The translations under genes and the position numbers were made by a program. DNA of 64,000 nt from the NCBI GenBank assembly GCA_006176705.1, contig QRFJ01004972.1, positions 78,179-142,178 of the forward strand. The letters run 5' to 3'. Below the pieces are notes generated by a model, which was given only the letters and a program-made list of their open reading frames with translations, searched no databases and had not been told where the DNA came from. This DNA comes from Cocos nucifera (taxonomy: Eukaryota > Streptophyta > Magnoliopsida > Arecales > Arecaceae). Numbering within the stretch: the stretch's first letter is position 1; the number at the start of each line of letters is the position of its first letter. Of the stretch, positions 46,844 through 58,427 are shown one piece after another.

Positions 46844-47392
46844 ATATTTTGCACATCTGATACAATAAAATTATTATAAAGTATATCATCTAATTATATA
46901 GAACTACATAGCTACTACTTTCCAATATGCATTTAATGAATATAATTTTATTTTTTTATTTAAATTTTTAAATAATAAAAATATTTTTCTTCTTTCAAAA
47001 AAAATTATGATATTTTGTAGCCATATTATGATATCCTGTGACCATAATATGGCATCCTATTATAATTTTTTAAAAAAAATTATAAAAAAAAGAATATTTT
47101 TATTATTAAAAAATTATAAAATTTTTAAATGATGAGAATGCTTCTTTTTTATAATATTCTGTGTAGAAAGTTATAATTTGACTATACAATGTCATAATAT
47201 GGTCATAAGATATCATAATTTTTTAGAAGCAAAAGAATATTTTTATCATTTAAAATTTTAAATAAAAAAAAAATTATAAACATTAAATGTATGTTGAAAA
47301 GCAATGACTATATGGTCCAATTAAATGGGATGATATATTTTTTCTACGCTGGATGTAGTATATAAAAAATTTCTCTTAATAAAGGTCTTCAC
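46844..47392. mobile_element. Foldback MITE-like element
   Basis: The left half (46844-47000) and right half (47220-47392) are reverse complements over about 150 bp, including catttaatg, ttatttaaattttaaataat and aaaaatattcttt. The centre repeats tatgatat(c)...gaccata motifs. No coding capacity. The whole could fold into one hairpin. Confidence 0.55.
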
Positions 47393-49608
47393 TCTTCACC
47401 CGGCTAGAATCCGCGACCCACATCATTGATATTCTCTTTCATGCTACCGATCCACATAAGATTAATTAATCATAATTAATAAATAATCAGAGACAAGAGA
47501 GAATTTAGGTGATGTGGGTCTGCCTAGCTAGGTCTCTGCCACTCTAGAATCAGCGACTCACATCACAAATCCCGATCATGGTTAATTAATCTTTAGAGAA
47601 TGGTCATCACACCTTAGAATCCGTGACCCACATTACTAATATTCTATCTCATATCTGATTATTCCCTATTTATTGTTAATTAAGCTCGTGTAGGTTGGCA
47701 ACAGTCCAAACCTCAGGAGGACTAGCTTGAGATAAAATTCTAGTCCTTTATTTTCTTTAATTTAATTATAGAGTAGACGGTAAAAGGCCTAGATCTAGAT
47801 TTACAGTTGAAGAGTTGAATTTTTAATTTTTTTGAAAAATTATAAATTACTAATGAATTTTTAAAAATCAGCGAAGAGGTTAATTTTCAAATTTTGTCAT
47901 GACAAAAATTGATTCTAATTAACTGGGTGTGTTAGGTGTATCTATAAATTGAGGCAGCACGTTGAAATAGTTTTCGTTACAAGGATTCCACTTGACTGCC
48001 CCGACCTGGGGCTTGTCCTGTCATCATCCCATGCTTGTTACATCTATGATAGGAAGAGGAAGACTCTAGAGGAAGTCTTCTTCCTCTTTTTGATGAGTTT
48101 GATTCGGAGTCGGAGATCTAGGATTGTCGAGATCTTAGGTCTCCTCTATAAATAGCCCCACCAACCCCTCTCTGGTCCTTCAGCCTCTTTTATCTTTCTT
48201 CCTCTCTCATCTATTAAAGTTCACGGCATCCTAATATTATGTTTGCCAGAAATGAGAGTGGAGCCGAGATAAAGCCCCGACATTCCTTCTATTTCACTTC
48301 CTCTTTTTCCACCGGCCTTTGGCACCACCACCGGCCTTTGGTTTTACCAAAACACAGCTGTGAATGACGCCATGTTCCATCCCATGTTCTTTTTTTTTTT
48401 TTTTTTTTTTCCTCTTCTTCTAGCCACCTATGCCATTGGTGTTCATAGTCAAGGGCCTTAGCCCACCCCTACATCAGTCCATGGCCAATGCCAAGACCCC
48501 AACTGCCGATGAGCAAGTTGGGACCTAAGGATGATTGAGCAAAAGGCCTCGATTTGATCTTATTTTTGGCTTGGTTTCTATCTCTTTTTGCTGGTTTTCA
48601 TTGCTAGCCATGTCTCACCGTCTGTCACCACATGTCTTGCTATACTATACTGCTACACCCCATTGATCCATCGACTACTAGCCCTTCTTCCTCTACTTTG
48701 CTAAGACGAAGAAGAGAGAGAGAGAGAGAGAGAGAAGAGGAGGACACACCTCTCTTTTGATTTTCACTCTCTATTCTCTTTCTTTCTCTCTCTTAACCAA
48801 CTTAGGACTTAGTTCAAAGTCCTATCTTCTTTTACTATGGACTCAAGTTAACCCCATTATGGAGACCCTGAGCCATCCTGGTACTCAGGCAGCATGCCAA
48901 CACCTTATGTAATCTAGTCATCATTGACCTCTATTAAGTCATCTAAACCTTAATTAATCATGACCAATTGAGTTTACTTATTTGGATCGACTCAGTTAGT
49001 CAGGCACCACCGCCTAATCAACCTTATCCTTCCTTCATCTTGGTTCGAATATGGAGCAACATACCTTGCAATACCCAAATTGGATTGTTTGCCCAATTTT
49101 AACTTATTTTAAGTTTTCTTTGATTTCGAAGTTGTTAACAATGGATTTTAATGACTTTAAATAGGTTCAAATGATTAGCATAGTTGAATTTTATAGTTTT
49201 GAAGTGGAAGAGGTAAGTAACCCTAGTTTTTCTTACTTGTTTTTGAATTACCAGTTATTTTCAATGCTTAAAACATGAAATATAAAAAGAATATTTGACA
49301 TTGATAGTCTGTATTTTCTTAAATTAAGGATTATGATATTATGCGAATTATATGTTGTTCTGAAAAATATGGTTTTATGGATATTTTAGTATTATACTCG
49401 ATTATGAACTATGAATTCTAAAATATGAAACCTATATTTTTTTATGGTAAAATTATTACATGATTGTTTCATTATTAATTATTTATTTATAAACTATGAA
49501 CCTTATAAAGTCATTTAATGTCATCTAATTTATTTATTTATGATATAAGATTACATGTTTTAGAAAAATATGATTTAGGAAATATGATCATGAACTCTCA
49601 GATGCTTA
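47393..49608. other. Intergenic with short dispersed repeats and a promoter-like box
   Basis: Three copies of tagaatccgcgacccacatc or a close variant lie at 47404, 47543 and 47612. A TATA box (TATAAATA, 48147-48154) is followed by a C/T-rich leader-like sequence, and a GA repeat lies at 48713-48734. No coding frame with a recognised motif follows. It could be the LTR or promoter part of an unrecognised element. Confidence 0.35.
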
Positions 49609-49817
49609 CATATGGCCGTCCTAATAGGTTATAGTAGTTGGCATATAGTTCTCACCAACGAGTTATGGTAACTCAGTATACAGTCCTCGCTAGAGGGTTA
49701 TAGTAGCCTGGTACATGGCTCTTGTCAGCAGGTTATAGTAGACTTGCACATGGCCCCCCGTTAACCGATTATAGTAGCCTGGCATATGGTACTCACCAGT
49801 AGATTATAGTAGTTGAC
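49609..49817 (+). repeat. 35-36-bp tandem repeat, six units
   Basis: Six diverged units share (c/t)a(t/c)atgg(t/c)cctc(a/g)ccag and ggttatagtagcctgg. The array is non-coding. It lies in otherwise AT-rich DNA. Confidence 0.8.
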
Positions 49818-51075
49818 TTGATATTGATTACAGTCCTATAACATTTATAAGAATTATTAAGAATTATAATGGGATAAAGTGAAAAATGATTTATGATTTT
49901 ATAAAGTTAACATGATTTATAATTTTGTACCGAAAATCATATTTATATAATTTATGTATAGCAAGAGGATGATTAATTTATGATTATCTGCAATGTTCTA
50001 TTTTAATAATATTTATCCTCTATAAATAATTTATTGATATATATAAAAATTTATGTTTGATACAATAAGGTAAATTTACTTACTAAGCTGATATAATTTA
50101 TATCCTTTTTACTTTCATTTTTCAGAGGAATAGGATTGGTAAGGATGAAGAATAGTTTGGGCTTTGGAGATTGTGCTTGCAAGATAATTTTGTGGTAGAA
50201 TTTTAGTACTTTAATTAACCATGAATATGTGATTGATTACTTTCTAATTTTGAGGTTATGAGTTTGGTATTTAAATTTGAATTTAGTTACTCTGAATAAA
50301 TTTGCATTTAATTATTTAATGGATGATAAATTTAGACTTTTTATGTTGTTTGAGATTATGATTGTTGGTTTCGTATTATCATAGATGGTACTTCACGATA
50401 GCATGGCCATATTATATCATGGATATTAGGGCATGACAGTGTGGATTATAATATTACTTATTTTGAATTACATGATATTAGATCATGCTTGTCTATAATA
50501 AATATGTTATGAACAAATAAATGATAAAGAAAGAAAATAAATTCTTTCTGTTTATTTATAAGATCGTAAGCAGGAGAGCATCTAGATTAACCACCCACAT
50601 GTGAGAATGATGTATGTGATTTGTTAGCCATGCATGGGCATGGTTATGGTGTCATGGTGTGCCTACCATAGATAGAAACATGGTGTGGCTGGTCACAGGC
50701 AAGAGGTGGTGGAGGCGATAAATTCATTGTGTCGGATCTGACTTGTATGAATCAAATGATATTAAATAGCTTAAATGAAATTAATCATATGTTTAAAGAA
50801 AGGGATATTTGGACTAATTTATACGTATGTTGAAGCATCGACAAGGGCTTAGTTTTTGTAGGGGGAGGAACGATTTCAACCCAAAAGATAATTTTGTAAA
50901 CATTTTTAATGCTTATCTCACACGACAACCTATGGTTAAAAGCAGCGGACGCACGAATGGTCCGGCGCGGGCCAAGACTTTCAAACTTTCACCGGGCTGG
51001 CCCAACCCAGCTCTTTCAAACGTGGATTTGGTTCACATGCCCTAGCATCCGCTTACCTTATCTTTGCCCAGCGGG
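49818..51075. other. Intergenic, no supported gene
   Basis: AT-rich to about 50870, then abruptly GC-richer. The plus-strand frames near 50827-51517 have no recognised domain. Confidence 0.4.
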
Positions 51076-51260
51076 CGGTGAGCTTCCGCCCTCATCGGTA
51101 ATTGGCTCATGCACGACAGAAAATTTTTTTTTTTATCGAATGCCGTACTTTTTTTTTTCATCCGGGCCGACACGTGAGCCGATCACCGCGAGAGCAAAGT
51201 ACTTCCCCTGGAAGTCGTCCATCCCCACGGTCCAAGGTCCGGTTATTACTTGGCCCAGGT
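51076..51260 (-). repeat. Dispersed repeat, related to 44785-44965
   Basis: Second copy of the repeat described at 44785-44965, in the same orientation. The minus-strand frame here reads GPWTVGMDDFQGKYFALAVI, a plausible but unrecognised protein segment. Confidence 0.5.
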
Positions 51261-51304
51261 CCTCACCAAATCCCATGGTGAGTAACATGCCACACCCCCG
51301 ACCC

Positions 51305-51445
51305 ACACACACACACACACCTCTTTTTTTTTTTTTTTTTTTTTTTTTGATACAAATGGACAATTCATATAAACTTAGTATGAGTATATATAATAGAATT
51401 AGAAAGCAAAGCAGAGTATATATAATAGAATTAGAAAGCAAAGCA
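51305..51445. repeat. AC and poly-T tracts with a 32-bp tandem duplication
   Basis: An AC repeat (51305-51320) and a T run (51325-51348) are followed by two identical adjacent 32-bp copies (51382-51413 and 51414-51445) containing gagtatatataatagaatta. Confidence 0.85.
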
Positions 51446-52689
51446 TCTTTAAACCCTCTCGAAGTAGCTGAATCATTAGCCCATACCACATCCACTAAAT
51501 GCTGGGACACAAAATAGGGGGGGACCCAATCTGTTGTACTGTTCTCCTTACAATAGACATCTATAAGGATGGCTTGATAAAGTCCTTCAAAAATCGTACA
51601 AGGGATGGTTAAGAGTCACCCTTGCTCGGCCTTGAATCCATCCAACCACCATGGTTAAGGCTATAAATAGGTTGGGTTGACTTGTGATTCAACTCGACTT
51701 GACCTAACTCACTTGGATTCAATCAAAATCACGTTAAATGATATATCGGGCTATATTGGATTCTAAAATTGGATCTGATCTATTTTCTAGGTTAAGTCTA
51801 GGTTTATTGAATTCAGACCCGATTTGATCCACTTAGTTTTGTGGGTTGATTTAGATTTTATGCTCAATAACTTGATCCAATCCAAACTCAATATTAAATT
51901 CCAATGGTTGAATCCATCTATAAGTCTTGACCCATCAGTATCATAAGATTTGTAGCTTTGTACGTTTCATTGTGATTTAGCCTTTGCACATCTTACCATG
52001 ATGACTTTCATGATTTAGATGAATATATAATTAGATTCAGACCACATGTCAATATCAAGTCTTAGGCTTTTTTTTCTTGAGCTTCAATTGATATGTGGTG
52101 CCATCCTAGTTTTTAGTCTGAAGATGCCAACCCCTCCTCTCCCTTATCATGTAAATTATAAATCTAAGCTTGGTGACCGCTAATTGATATATCTTTTCAT
52201 AAATATACTGTATACAGTATTGGAATATTAGAGGACCTAATAATAAATTGTTAATTGTTTTAGAAGATTGTCTATCAAAACATATATTTCTTCCAAGTTA
52301 AATTATTTAAAAAAAGTGAGAGAGAAGGCATTTAAGAAGGAATCTTATTCCAATTAAACAAAAGAATTTAGAGAGAGGAACAAATGAAATTTAATGAAAA
52401 GAAGTAGATGAAATTATAGATCATTAGCATGATTAAAAAATAGGTATGGTAGTTTTTTGGGATTATAGACCTAGACCCAAACAGGATCCAATTCGGACTT
52501 GTATCGGATCCAAATTTTTTGGATCGAAGCTAATTATATATGAACCCGACCTAATCTGAATAATCTATTGGGACAAAATTTTTGTCCATGGACTCAACCC
52601 GACCTGAACCGAACTTCTATTGAATTGGGTCTGAATCCAACATTAGGATCCAATTAAGGAATCGATTCAGATTAGGGTCAGGGTCACTC
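51446..52689. other. Intergenic with degenerate GGGTT/CCCGA-rich repeats
   Basis: The segments 51650-51930 and 52450-52730 are rich in short motifs such as gggttgggtt, gatccaatcc and aacccgacctg in loose arrays, as in some plant non-autonomous elements. No coding sequence was recognised. Confidence 0.4.
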
Positions 52690-53810
52690 ATGACCTAATT
52701 TGATCAAATCCATCGATACCTCTAATCATGGCTGAGTCCTCAATAATTAACTGATCGGCTCGAAGGACCCGTTGTGTATGAGTGATGCCCACCCAAGCCA
52801 TCCTTAGCTCAACTTTCAGGATGGTATTATTCTGCCGCCATAAAGCCTACATTGGCGCCATTACAAAACCCACATCTTCACCATCGAAATTGATTTTGAG
52901 AAAGCACGGAGGTAGAGGCTCTCAGGAGATGAACACCAAGCAACTTGCTCCAAGAGCAAGGGGAGCTATCCAGATCCCTCCATTAGAGGAAAGGCTGGTG
53001 AACTGCATTGCCTGGACCAAGATTCTCTCCAAGGTAAACCTGGCAGGCTGCCTCCTATGTCAAACAGCTAGCTATTCCTGGCTAGCTAGATCCAATAAGC
53101 CGTATAAGTTGCTTTGATGGCTTAAGACGTAAGAGAATTACCCCTCGTACACCTCTACAAAGCTTGAAGAAAGCCCTGGACTGGTGCATTCTCCTACGTG
53201 AATGCTGGAAGAGCACTAGCGAAATTCTAAACCTCTATGGCCCTCGGACATTGAAACAGCACATGTGCGATTATTTTATGTCACCCCATAACATGAGCAA
53301 GTCTCCATCCCCCAATCCCTGAGCACCCCTCTGGGTAGCAAATGGCCCCATGCCACCTTCTAGAGGAAAATGGATAACACGAATGCACCTGAAATCTCCA
53401 AATCGTAGAGGTTATAGAAATCGTTGGAAGATGGTTTGGTGTTGTAGGTGGACCTCCAAACTTTCACATCCTGATACTCCTGGAAAGAAATCGGCTGGGA
53501 TAGAAATTGCTCCGCCAGCTGATCTCCAAACGAACCATCATCAAAGTGGTATTCTATCCCTGCTCTCCAAGCTATCAATCTCGAAATCATTCATACTAAC
53601 TGAGATCAGCCACTGATCAAATGAGGGTTCGGAAACCCAACCGTAGACATCCATCATCCGTATTTCACCAATTCCCGATCATGCATTATCCACCGCGCAT
53701 GTGCTCCGAGTTTGTCCTAGTCCCTTGGACCTGGTCCATGCAATAATTACCCCGGTGGGGGCTATCTTGAAGATCCTGCGGTGGACTACTTGCTTACTCT
53801 GAGCCTGCAT
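52690..53810 (-). pseudogene. LINE ORF2 C-terminal remnant
   Basis: On the minus strand from 53810, pieces of a LINE ORF2 end can be read: DVYGWVSEPSFDQWLISVSM (about 53660-53600), a diverged zinc-binding section, then PPCFLKINFDGEDVGFVMAP (about 52910-52850) and VELRMAWVGITHTQRVLRAD (about 52800), the start and middle of an RNase H-like domain. Several stops and frame changes occur. The catalytic reverse-transcriptase core is absent. It resembles, but is not identical to, the remnant at 8486-9440. Confidence 0.7.
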
Positions 53811-53820
53811 ACAGAAAATC

Positions 53821-56616
53821 AGTTTTTTTTTCTAAATATTATTTTTTTAATATTTAATTCTAAAAATATTATTTTTTAAAAATCTATTTCTGAAACTACC
53901 ATAGTTGAGATGAGGTGGTGGTGACATGGTGAAGTCGCATGTTCAACATACGATTTTAAGGTGACATGGCACTTTATATCGAAATAAAATTAAAAAATAA
54001 AATCGTAGGCAATTTCTCTCTTTCTTTTATTTCGTTCTCCCATGCAGTGTTATTTATTATTATTATTTTTTTGCCGAACGTTCGTCAGTGATCGGAGGAT
54101 GGAAGGAAAGGAGATAGCGGCATGATAGGATCATGGAGGGTGCGGAGGGCGGTGCAGCCCGGAGGGTGGTGGGGCGGTGCAATGCGGACAACGGTGGGGC
54201 GGGACCGGGGAAGGGGATAGGGGGATGAACGATAAAACTGGGCCACGAAGGGTGCGAGGGGTGGTGGCACGAGATGCAGCGTGGAGGGTGGTGGGGCGAG
54301 GCTGCAACGAACGGTGGTGGAGCGGGGTCGGAGGAGGGGAGGGGGACGACTGCGATGCCAGGCCATGGAGGTTGCGAGGGGCAGTTGCATGGGGTACGGT
54401 GCGGACAACGATGGGGCAGAGTCGGGGGAGGTGAGGAGAGGGCGACGGTGGATGTACCAGGGAAGGTGGGGGAGGCGGGGTGGGGTAGAGGTTTCTGCAC
54501 CGAGGGGGGAAGAAAAAGAAAAAAATGAAAAGAAAGGAAAAAAAATGAAAAAAAAAAAAGAAAAAAAAATATTTTTTTATTATTAATTTTAAAATATAAT
54601 TTATGTAATAGTATATTATTTTTTAAAAAAATGTTTTTCAAAAAAAATGATAACATATTACTTTATAAAAATATATTTTTTTTATTTTTTTAAAAAAATA
54701 ATTTTTATTATTAATTTAAAATAATATTATTTTTTAATCATATAACAAATATTTTTATTTTTTCGATAATATAATATAATTTATATAAAAATAAGATATT
54801 TTTTTATTTTTAATAATAACCTGCTTTTAAAATATATGTTAACATAACATATATTTTTAAAATATATGTTAAAATAACATATGTTAAAATATATTTTTCA
54901 AATAGGATTATAAATAGCATATGTTTTATTTTTTTAATCATAACATCTTTTTAAAAAATAATATACTACCATATAGATAGTATTTTTAAATTAATAATAA
55001 TAATAAAAAAAATTTCTTTCCTTTTCCCTCCCCCTTCATAAATTTTTTTTTCTTTCTTTTCGTTTTTCCTCTTTCTCTTTCCTTCCTTGCGCAGCACCCC
55101 CCCACCTCCTCAGTGCACCCCTCACCACCCTCTAAATTATTTTTATTTTTAAAAATATTTATTTTAACATTACTAATATATTTATTTTAAGAATAATCAT
55201 ATTTCAAAAAATATTATTTTTAAAAATATGTTATCAATAAAAATAATAAAATATTATTTTAGTAAATATTATTAACAATATTTATTTTAACATTACTAAC
55301 ATATTTATTTTAAAAATAATATTAAATAAAATATGTTATTTATTATATTATTAATAATAACATATTATTAAAATAATATTTTATTATTATGTTTTTAAAA
55401 ATTAAAATTTTTAAAAATAATATGTTATTATATAAATAGTAATTTTAAATTCATAATAAAAAATATTATTTTTAAAAAATACTTAAAAAATATTAAATTG
55501 ATTCAATAAGTGAAGTTACTAAAATAATAATAATATAGATTAAAATAATAATAATTTTTACTATTGATAAAATAATAATATCTTATTATTATTACTAAAA
55601 TAATATTTTATTATTTTTATTAAAATATCAACATATTTTTAATAATACTTACTAAAATAATAATTTATTATTTTTTAATAGTAACATATTTTATTATTTT
55701 TACTATTTTTTATTTAAAAAATAATATGTTATTATTTTTTAAAAAATTATTTTTTTAAAAAATAATATATTATTATATAAATTATATTTTTAAATTAATA
55801 ATAAAAATATTTTTTTTTCCTCTTCGTCTCAAATTTTTTTTTCTTTTTTTTTTATTTTTTTTTCTTTTCCTTTCCTTCCCTCCGAAGCAACCCCCACCCC
55901 ACCCCCCTCCCCCACCTTCTCCGGCGCATCCGTGGCCACCCTCCCCTCCCTTTCCTCGGCCCTGCCCCACCGTCGTCCCGCATCGTGCCCCATGCGACCA
56001 CCCCCCGCAACCACTATGGCTCGACACCGCAGTCGTCCCCTCTCCCTTCCTCCGACCCCGCCCACTGCCATTCGTGCGGCCCCGCCCTACCGCCCTCCAC
56101 GTCGCATCCTGCACGACCGCCCTCGCAACCCTTCGCTGCCCAGCGCCGTCGTCGTCCCCCTCTCCCCTTCCCTCAGCCCACCCCATCGCCATCCATGTGC
56201 ACCGCCTCCGTACCGCACCGCCCCCATACCCTCCACAACCCTACCCTACCGCCATCCCCTTTCCTTCCATCCCCCGATCATCGACGAACACTCGGTAAAA
56301 AAATAATAATAATAAATAGCACTACGTGGGAGAATGAAAAAAAAGGAGAGAGAGAAATCGCATGTTGAAGATGCAATTTCTTCGGGCATCTCTTGCCTAC
56401 GAATTTATTTTTTAATTTTATTTTGATATAAAGTGTCATATCATCTTAAAATTGCATGTTGAAAATGCGATTTCAAGCCTGAAATTGCATGTTGAACATG
56501 CAACTTCACCACCTCACCACCATCTCATTCCAACTATGGTAGTTTCAAAAAATAGATTTAAAAGGATGGTATTTTTTGAATTAAATATTAAAAAAATAAT
56601 ATTTTAAATAAAACCT
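53821..56616. mobile_element. Long-TIR foldback DNA transposon, non-autonomous
   Basis: An 8-bp direct repeat AGAAAATC flanks the element (53813-53820 and 56617-56624). The ends match as inverted repeats (left AGTTTTTTTTTCTAAATATT, right in minus AGGTTTTATTTAAAATATT), and the inverted similarity continues for about 780 bp per arm (53821-54600 against 55790-56616), including actaccatagtt and a GC-rich inner part. The centre is AT-rich. No transposase frame. Long arms and an 8-9-bp duplication fit the Mutator-like group; 8 bp would also fit hAT. Confidence 0.8.
54115..54480. repeat. GC-rich repeats within the left arm (inverted copy at 55900-56260)
   Basis: Three imperfect units of about 110 bp, each with a block like ggagggtggtggggcg followed by ggacaacggtgggg and ggggaggggga. 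The right arm carries the inverted counterpart. Both strands show open frames (for example 54063-54656, 55782-56192), but these are low-complexity translations. Confidence 0.65.
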
Positions 56617-56674
56617 AGAAAATCCTATTCCTTTGGGGATTATGAAGATGTGATCAGGTATTTGGCATCACTTA

Positions 56675-56678
<4 letters not shown>

Positions 56679-56756
<78 letters not shown>
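56679..56756. repeat. TA microsatellite (left)
   Basis: Perfect TA repeat of about 39 units. Together with 57342-57385 it appears to be one microsatellite split by a MITE. Confidence 0.95.
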
Positions 56757-56761
<5 letters not shown>

Positions 56762-57338
56762 AGTTCTGGTCGATCGAATTCTAGTTCATATCCCATTGAA
56801 TCTCCGACCGTTAGATTGGTACATATCTCCAAAAATAGGTGCATAAAAAGATGTGCCTTCAGAGCTGAGAAAATAGATGTGCACCTACGTCTAAAAAAAA
56901 AGGCATCTTCTTTTTTTCAGGCATCTGAAGGTGCATATTTTTTTCAGCTTAGAAATGCTTTTTTAGCCCCGAATGCGCCTTCAGGACCGTAAAAAAGCTG
57001 AAAAAAAACTAGTGTCGCCTAAAGAAAATAAAAATAAAATAAAGATATCGCCTGAAAAAAATAAAAAATAAAAATCTAAAGGTACCTTCAAATTATTTTT
57101 TTTTTTTGCAAGTATTTTTTTTGGCCCTAAAGATGTCTTCTAGGTTAAAAAAAAATTAAAAAAAAAGACATCATCTGAAAAAAAAAAAAAAGAAATGAAG
57201 GCGTCTTCAAATGTTTTTTTCTTCTGACACAAACGTGTTTCAATCTACCTTTCAGATATGTATTTTCGAAGATGCATGCTGATCTAACGATCGAGGATTC
57301 GATCTTATATGGATTAGGATTCGGTCAATCGAAGCCCA

Positions 57339-57341
<3 letters not shown>
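56757..57341. mobile_element. MITE inserted in a TA microsatellite
   Basis: The 585-bp segment has imperfect inverted ends of about 80 bp: left actaagttctggtcgatcga..., right in minus gactgggcttcgattgaccg..., and further agreement such as ccgttagattg/tcgttagatca and tccaaaaata/ttcgaaaata. TA repeats on both sides mask the target duplication, which would be TA for a Tc1/mariner-type MITE. The centre is A/T-rich with repeated aggcgtcttc-like words. Confidence 0.65.

Positions 57342-57385
<44 letters not shown>
57342..57385. repeat. TA microsatellite (right)
   Basis: About 22 TA units directly after the MITE. Confidence 0.95.
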
Positions 57386-57387
<2 letters not shown>

Positions 57388-57414
57388 AGGTCATATTGCT
57401 ATGCAAAAATGGAT

Positions 57415-58355
57415 GGACAGGATCATTTTGATAGGCTAAAATAGAGCGCACGGATATGCTGTACACGCGTGCGATATTGTATGTTGTCTTCTACAGCTGG
57501 CATTATACGGATCCCGAAGGAGACCCACTGCATCTCCGCGCTTATAAACTGGAGAAATTATTGGCTGGACCACGCCTTGGTGGACCAGCGCAAATCTCGG
57601 AGCACGTGCACGGCGTGCAATCGGAAATTCGTGAAATATAAGGGTTAATGTGCGTGTTATCTACTGTGGGATTTGGCTGGCCCACCTGGGCGTGGTCTAG
57701 CCAAGAATTTCTCAATCATTGTTTCCCCTTTCATTCCAGAACACGAAGGAGGGAGAGTCGAAGGAAAGGAGGCCCCACGCCGAGCGGTAGACGAGAGGTA
57801 CAACCATTGGAAGTCCATGATCCCATTTACTATGAATTCTTCGCCAGTGCTTTCAGTATTCTCTCCTCTCTTTCTTTTCCCCTTCACTCTTGTGGTTCTT
57901 CCTTTCTTGAGATCCTTGGTCCTTCTTGGGTTTTGAATGAATGCCGAGTGTTTCTAACCTAGGGTTTCGATTCTTGCTTCACGTTTTTTTGAGTTCCAGA
58001 GGAAATCAACCGTTTCTTATTCCAATGGAGGTTTTCATCTATTCTTGGAGCGTTTTAGCTTGTGGGAATTTGATTCTTCGTTAGTTTCTTCTATTTTTTG
58101 ATTCGCATTATCATTGAAATTTTCTATTTTAGTTTAAAAAAGCTGAAACTAAGGGAAGTAACGCAAGGCCGGTAGCTTAATCGAGTAGATGGTGGAGAAA
58201 GAGAGGATCTTGGTGCAGTGCCGATGGACATAAGGGTCGTTTGGACCATGTTTAGTATTTATTTATTTATTTATTTTTAATTTTCGGAATGCTACTGAAA
58301 ATATGGTGCAGCGTTGCTTCCTTTAACCAAATATGAATGATGGTTGCTTAGATGC
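57415..58355 (+). promoter_or_regulatory. Duplicated promoter/leader-like module, copy B
   Basis: Direct duplicate of 9590-10378 with the same order of blocks: ggacaggatcattttgat, acacgcgtgcgat, TATAAA (57543-57548), cattccagaacacgaagga, cctagggtttcgattcttgc, gcaaggccggtagctta and atggtgcagcgttgcttcc. It differs by a 162-bp insertion just after the TATA box (57552-57713). Similarity ends at 58355 with no coding sequence after it. Function as a promoter is inferred. Confidence 0.5.
57552..57713. mobile_element. Small palindromic MITE inside module B
   Basis: Terminal inverted repeats of about 38 bp: gagaaattattggctggacc at the left and gagaaattcttggctagacc at the right in minus, continuing acgcc..ggtgg.ccagc. 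The insert is absent at the matching place in module A, near 9740. No clear target duplication could be assigned. Confidence 0.7.
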
Positions 58356-58427
58356 TGATAAGGAATTTGTAAGAAAATAATATATTTTTTTTTAAAAAAA
58401 TAAAAATAATTTTTTCGTGATGTGTAT

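Noticed and set aside
51133..51510. 125-residue minus-strand frame as a gene
   Set aside because: Half of it crosses AC and poly-T tracts; only the 3' part is shared with another locus, so it is recorded as a repeat.
54063..54656. Long Pro/Ser-rich minus-strand frame and opposite Gly/Arg-rich frames
   Set aside because: They are translations of the GC-rich inverted arms of the foldback element. Frames are open on both strands because of composition, and no domain is present.
55782..56368. Frames on both strands in the right arm
   Set aside because: Same low-complexity arm in inverted orientation; not a gene.
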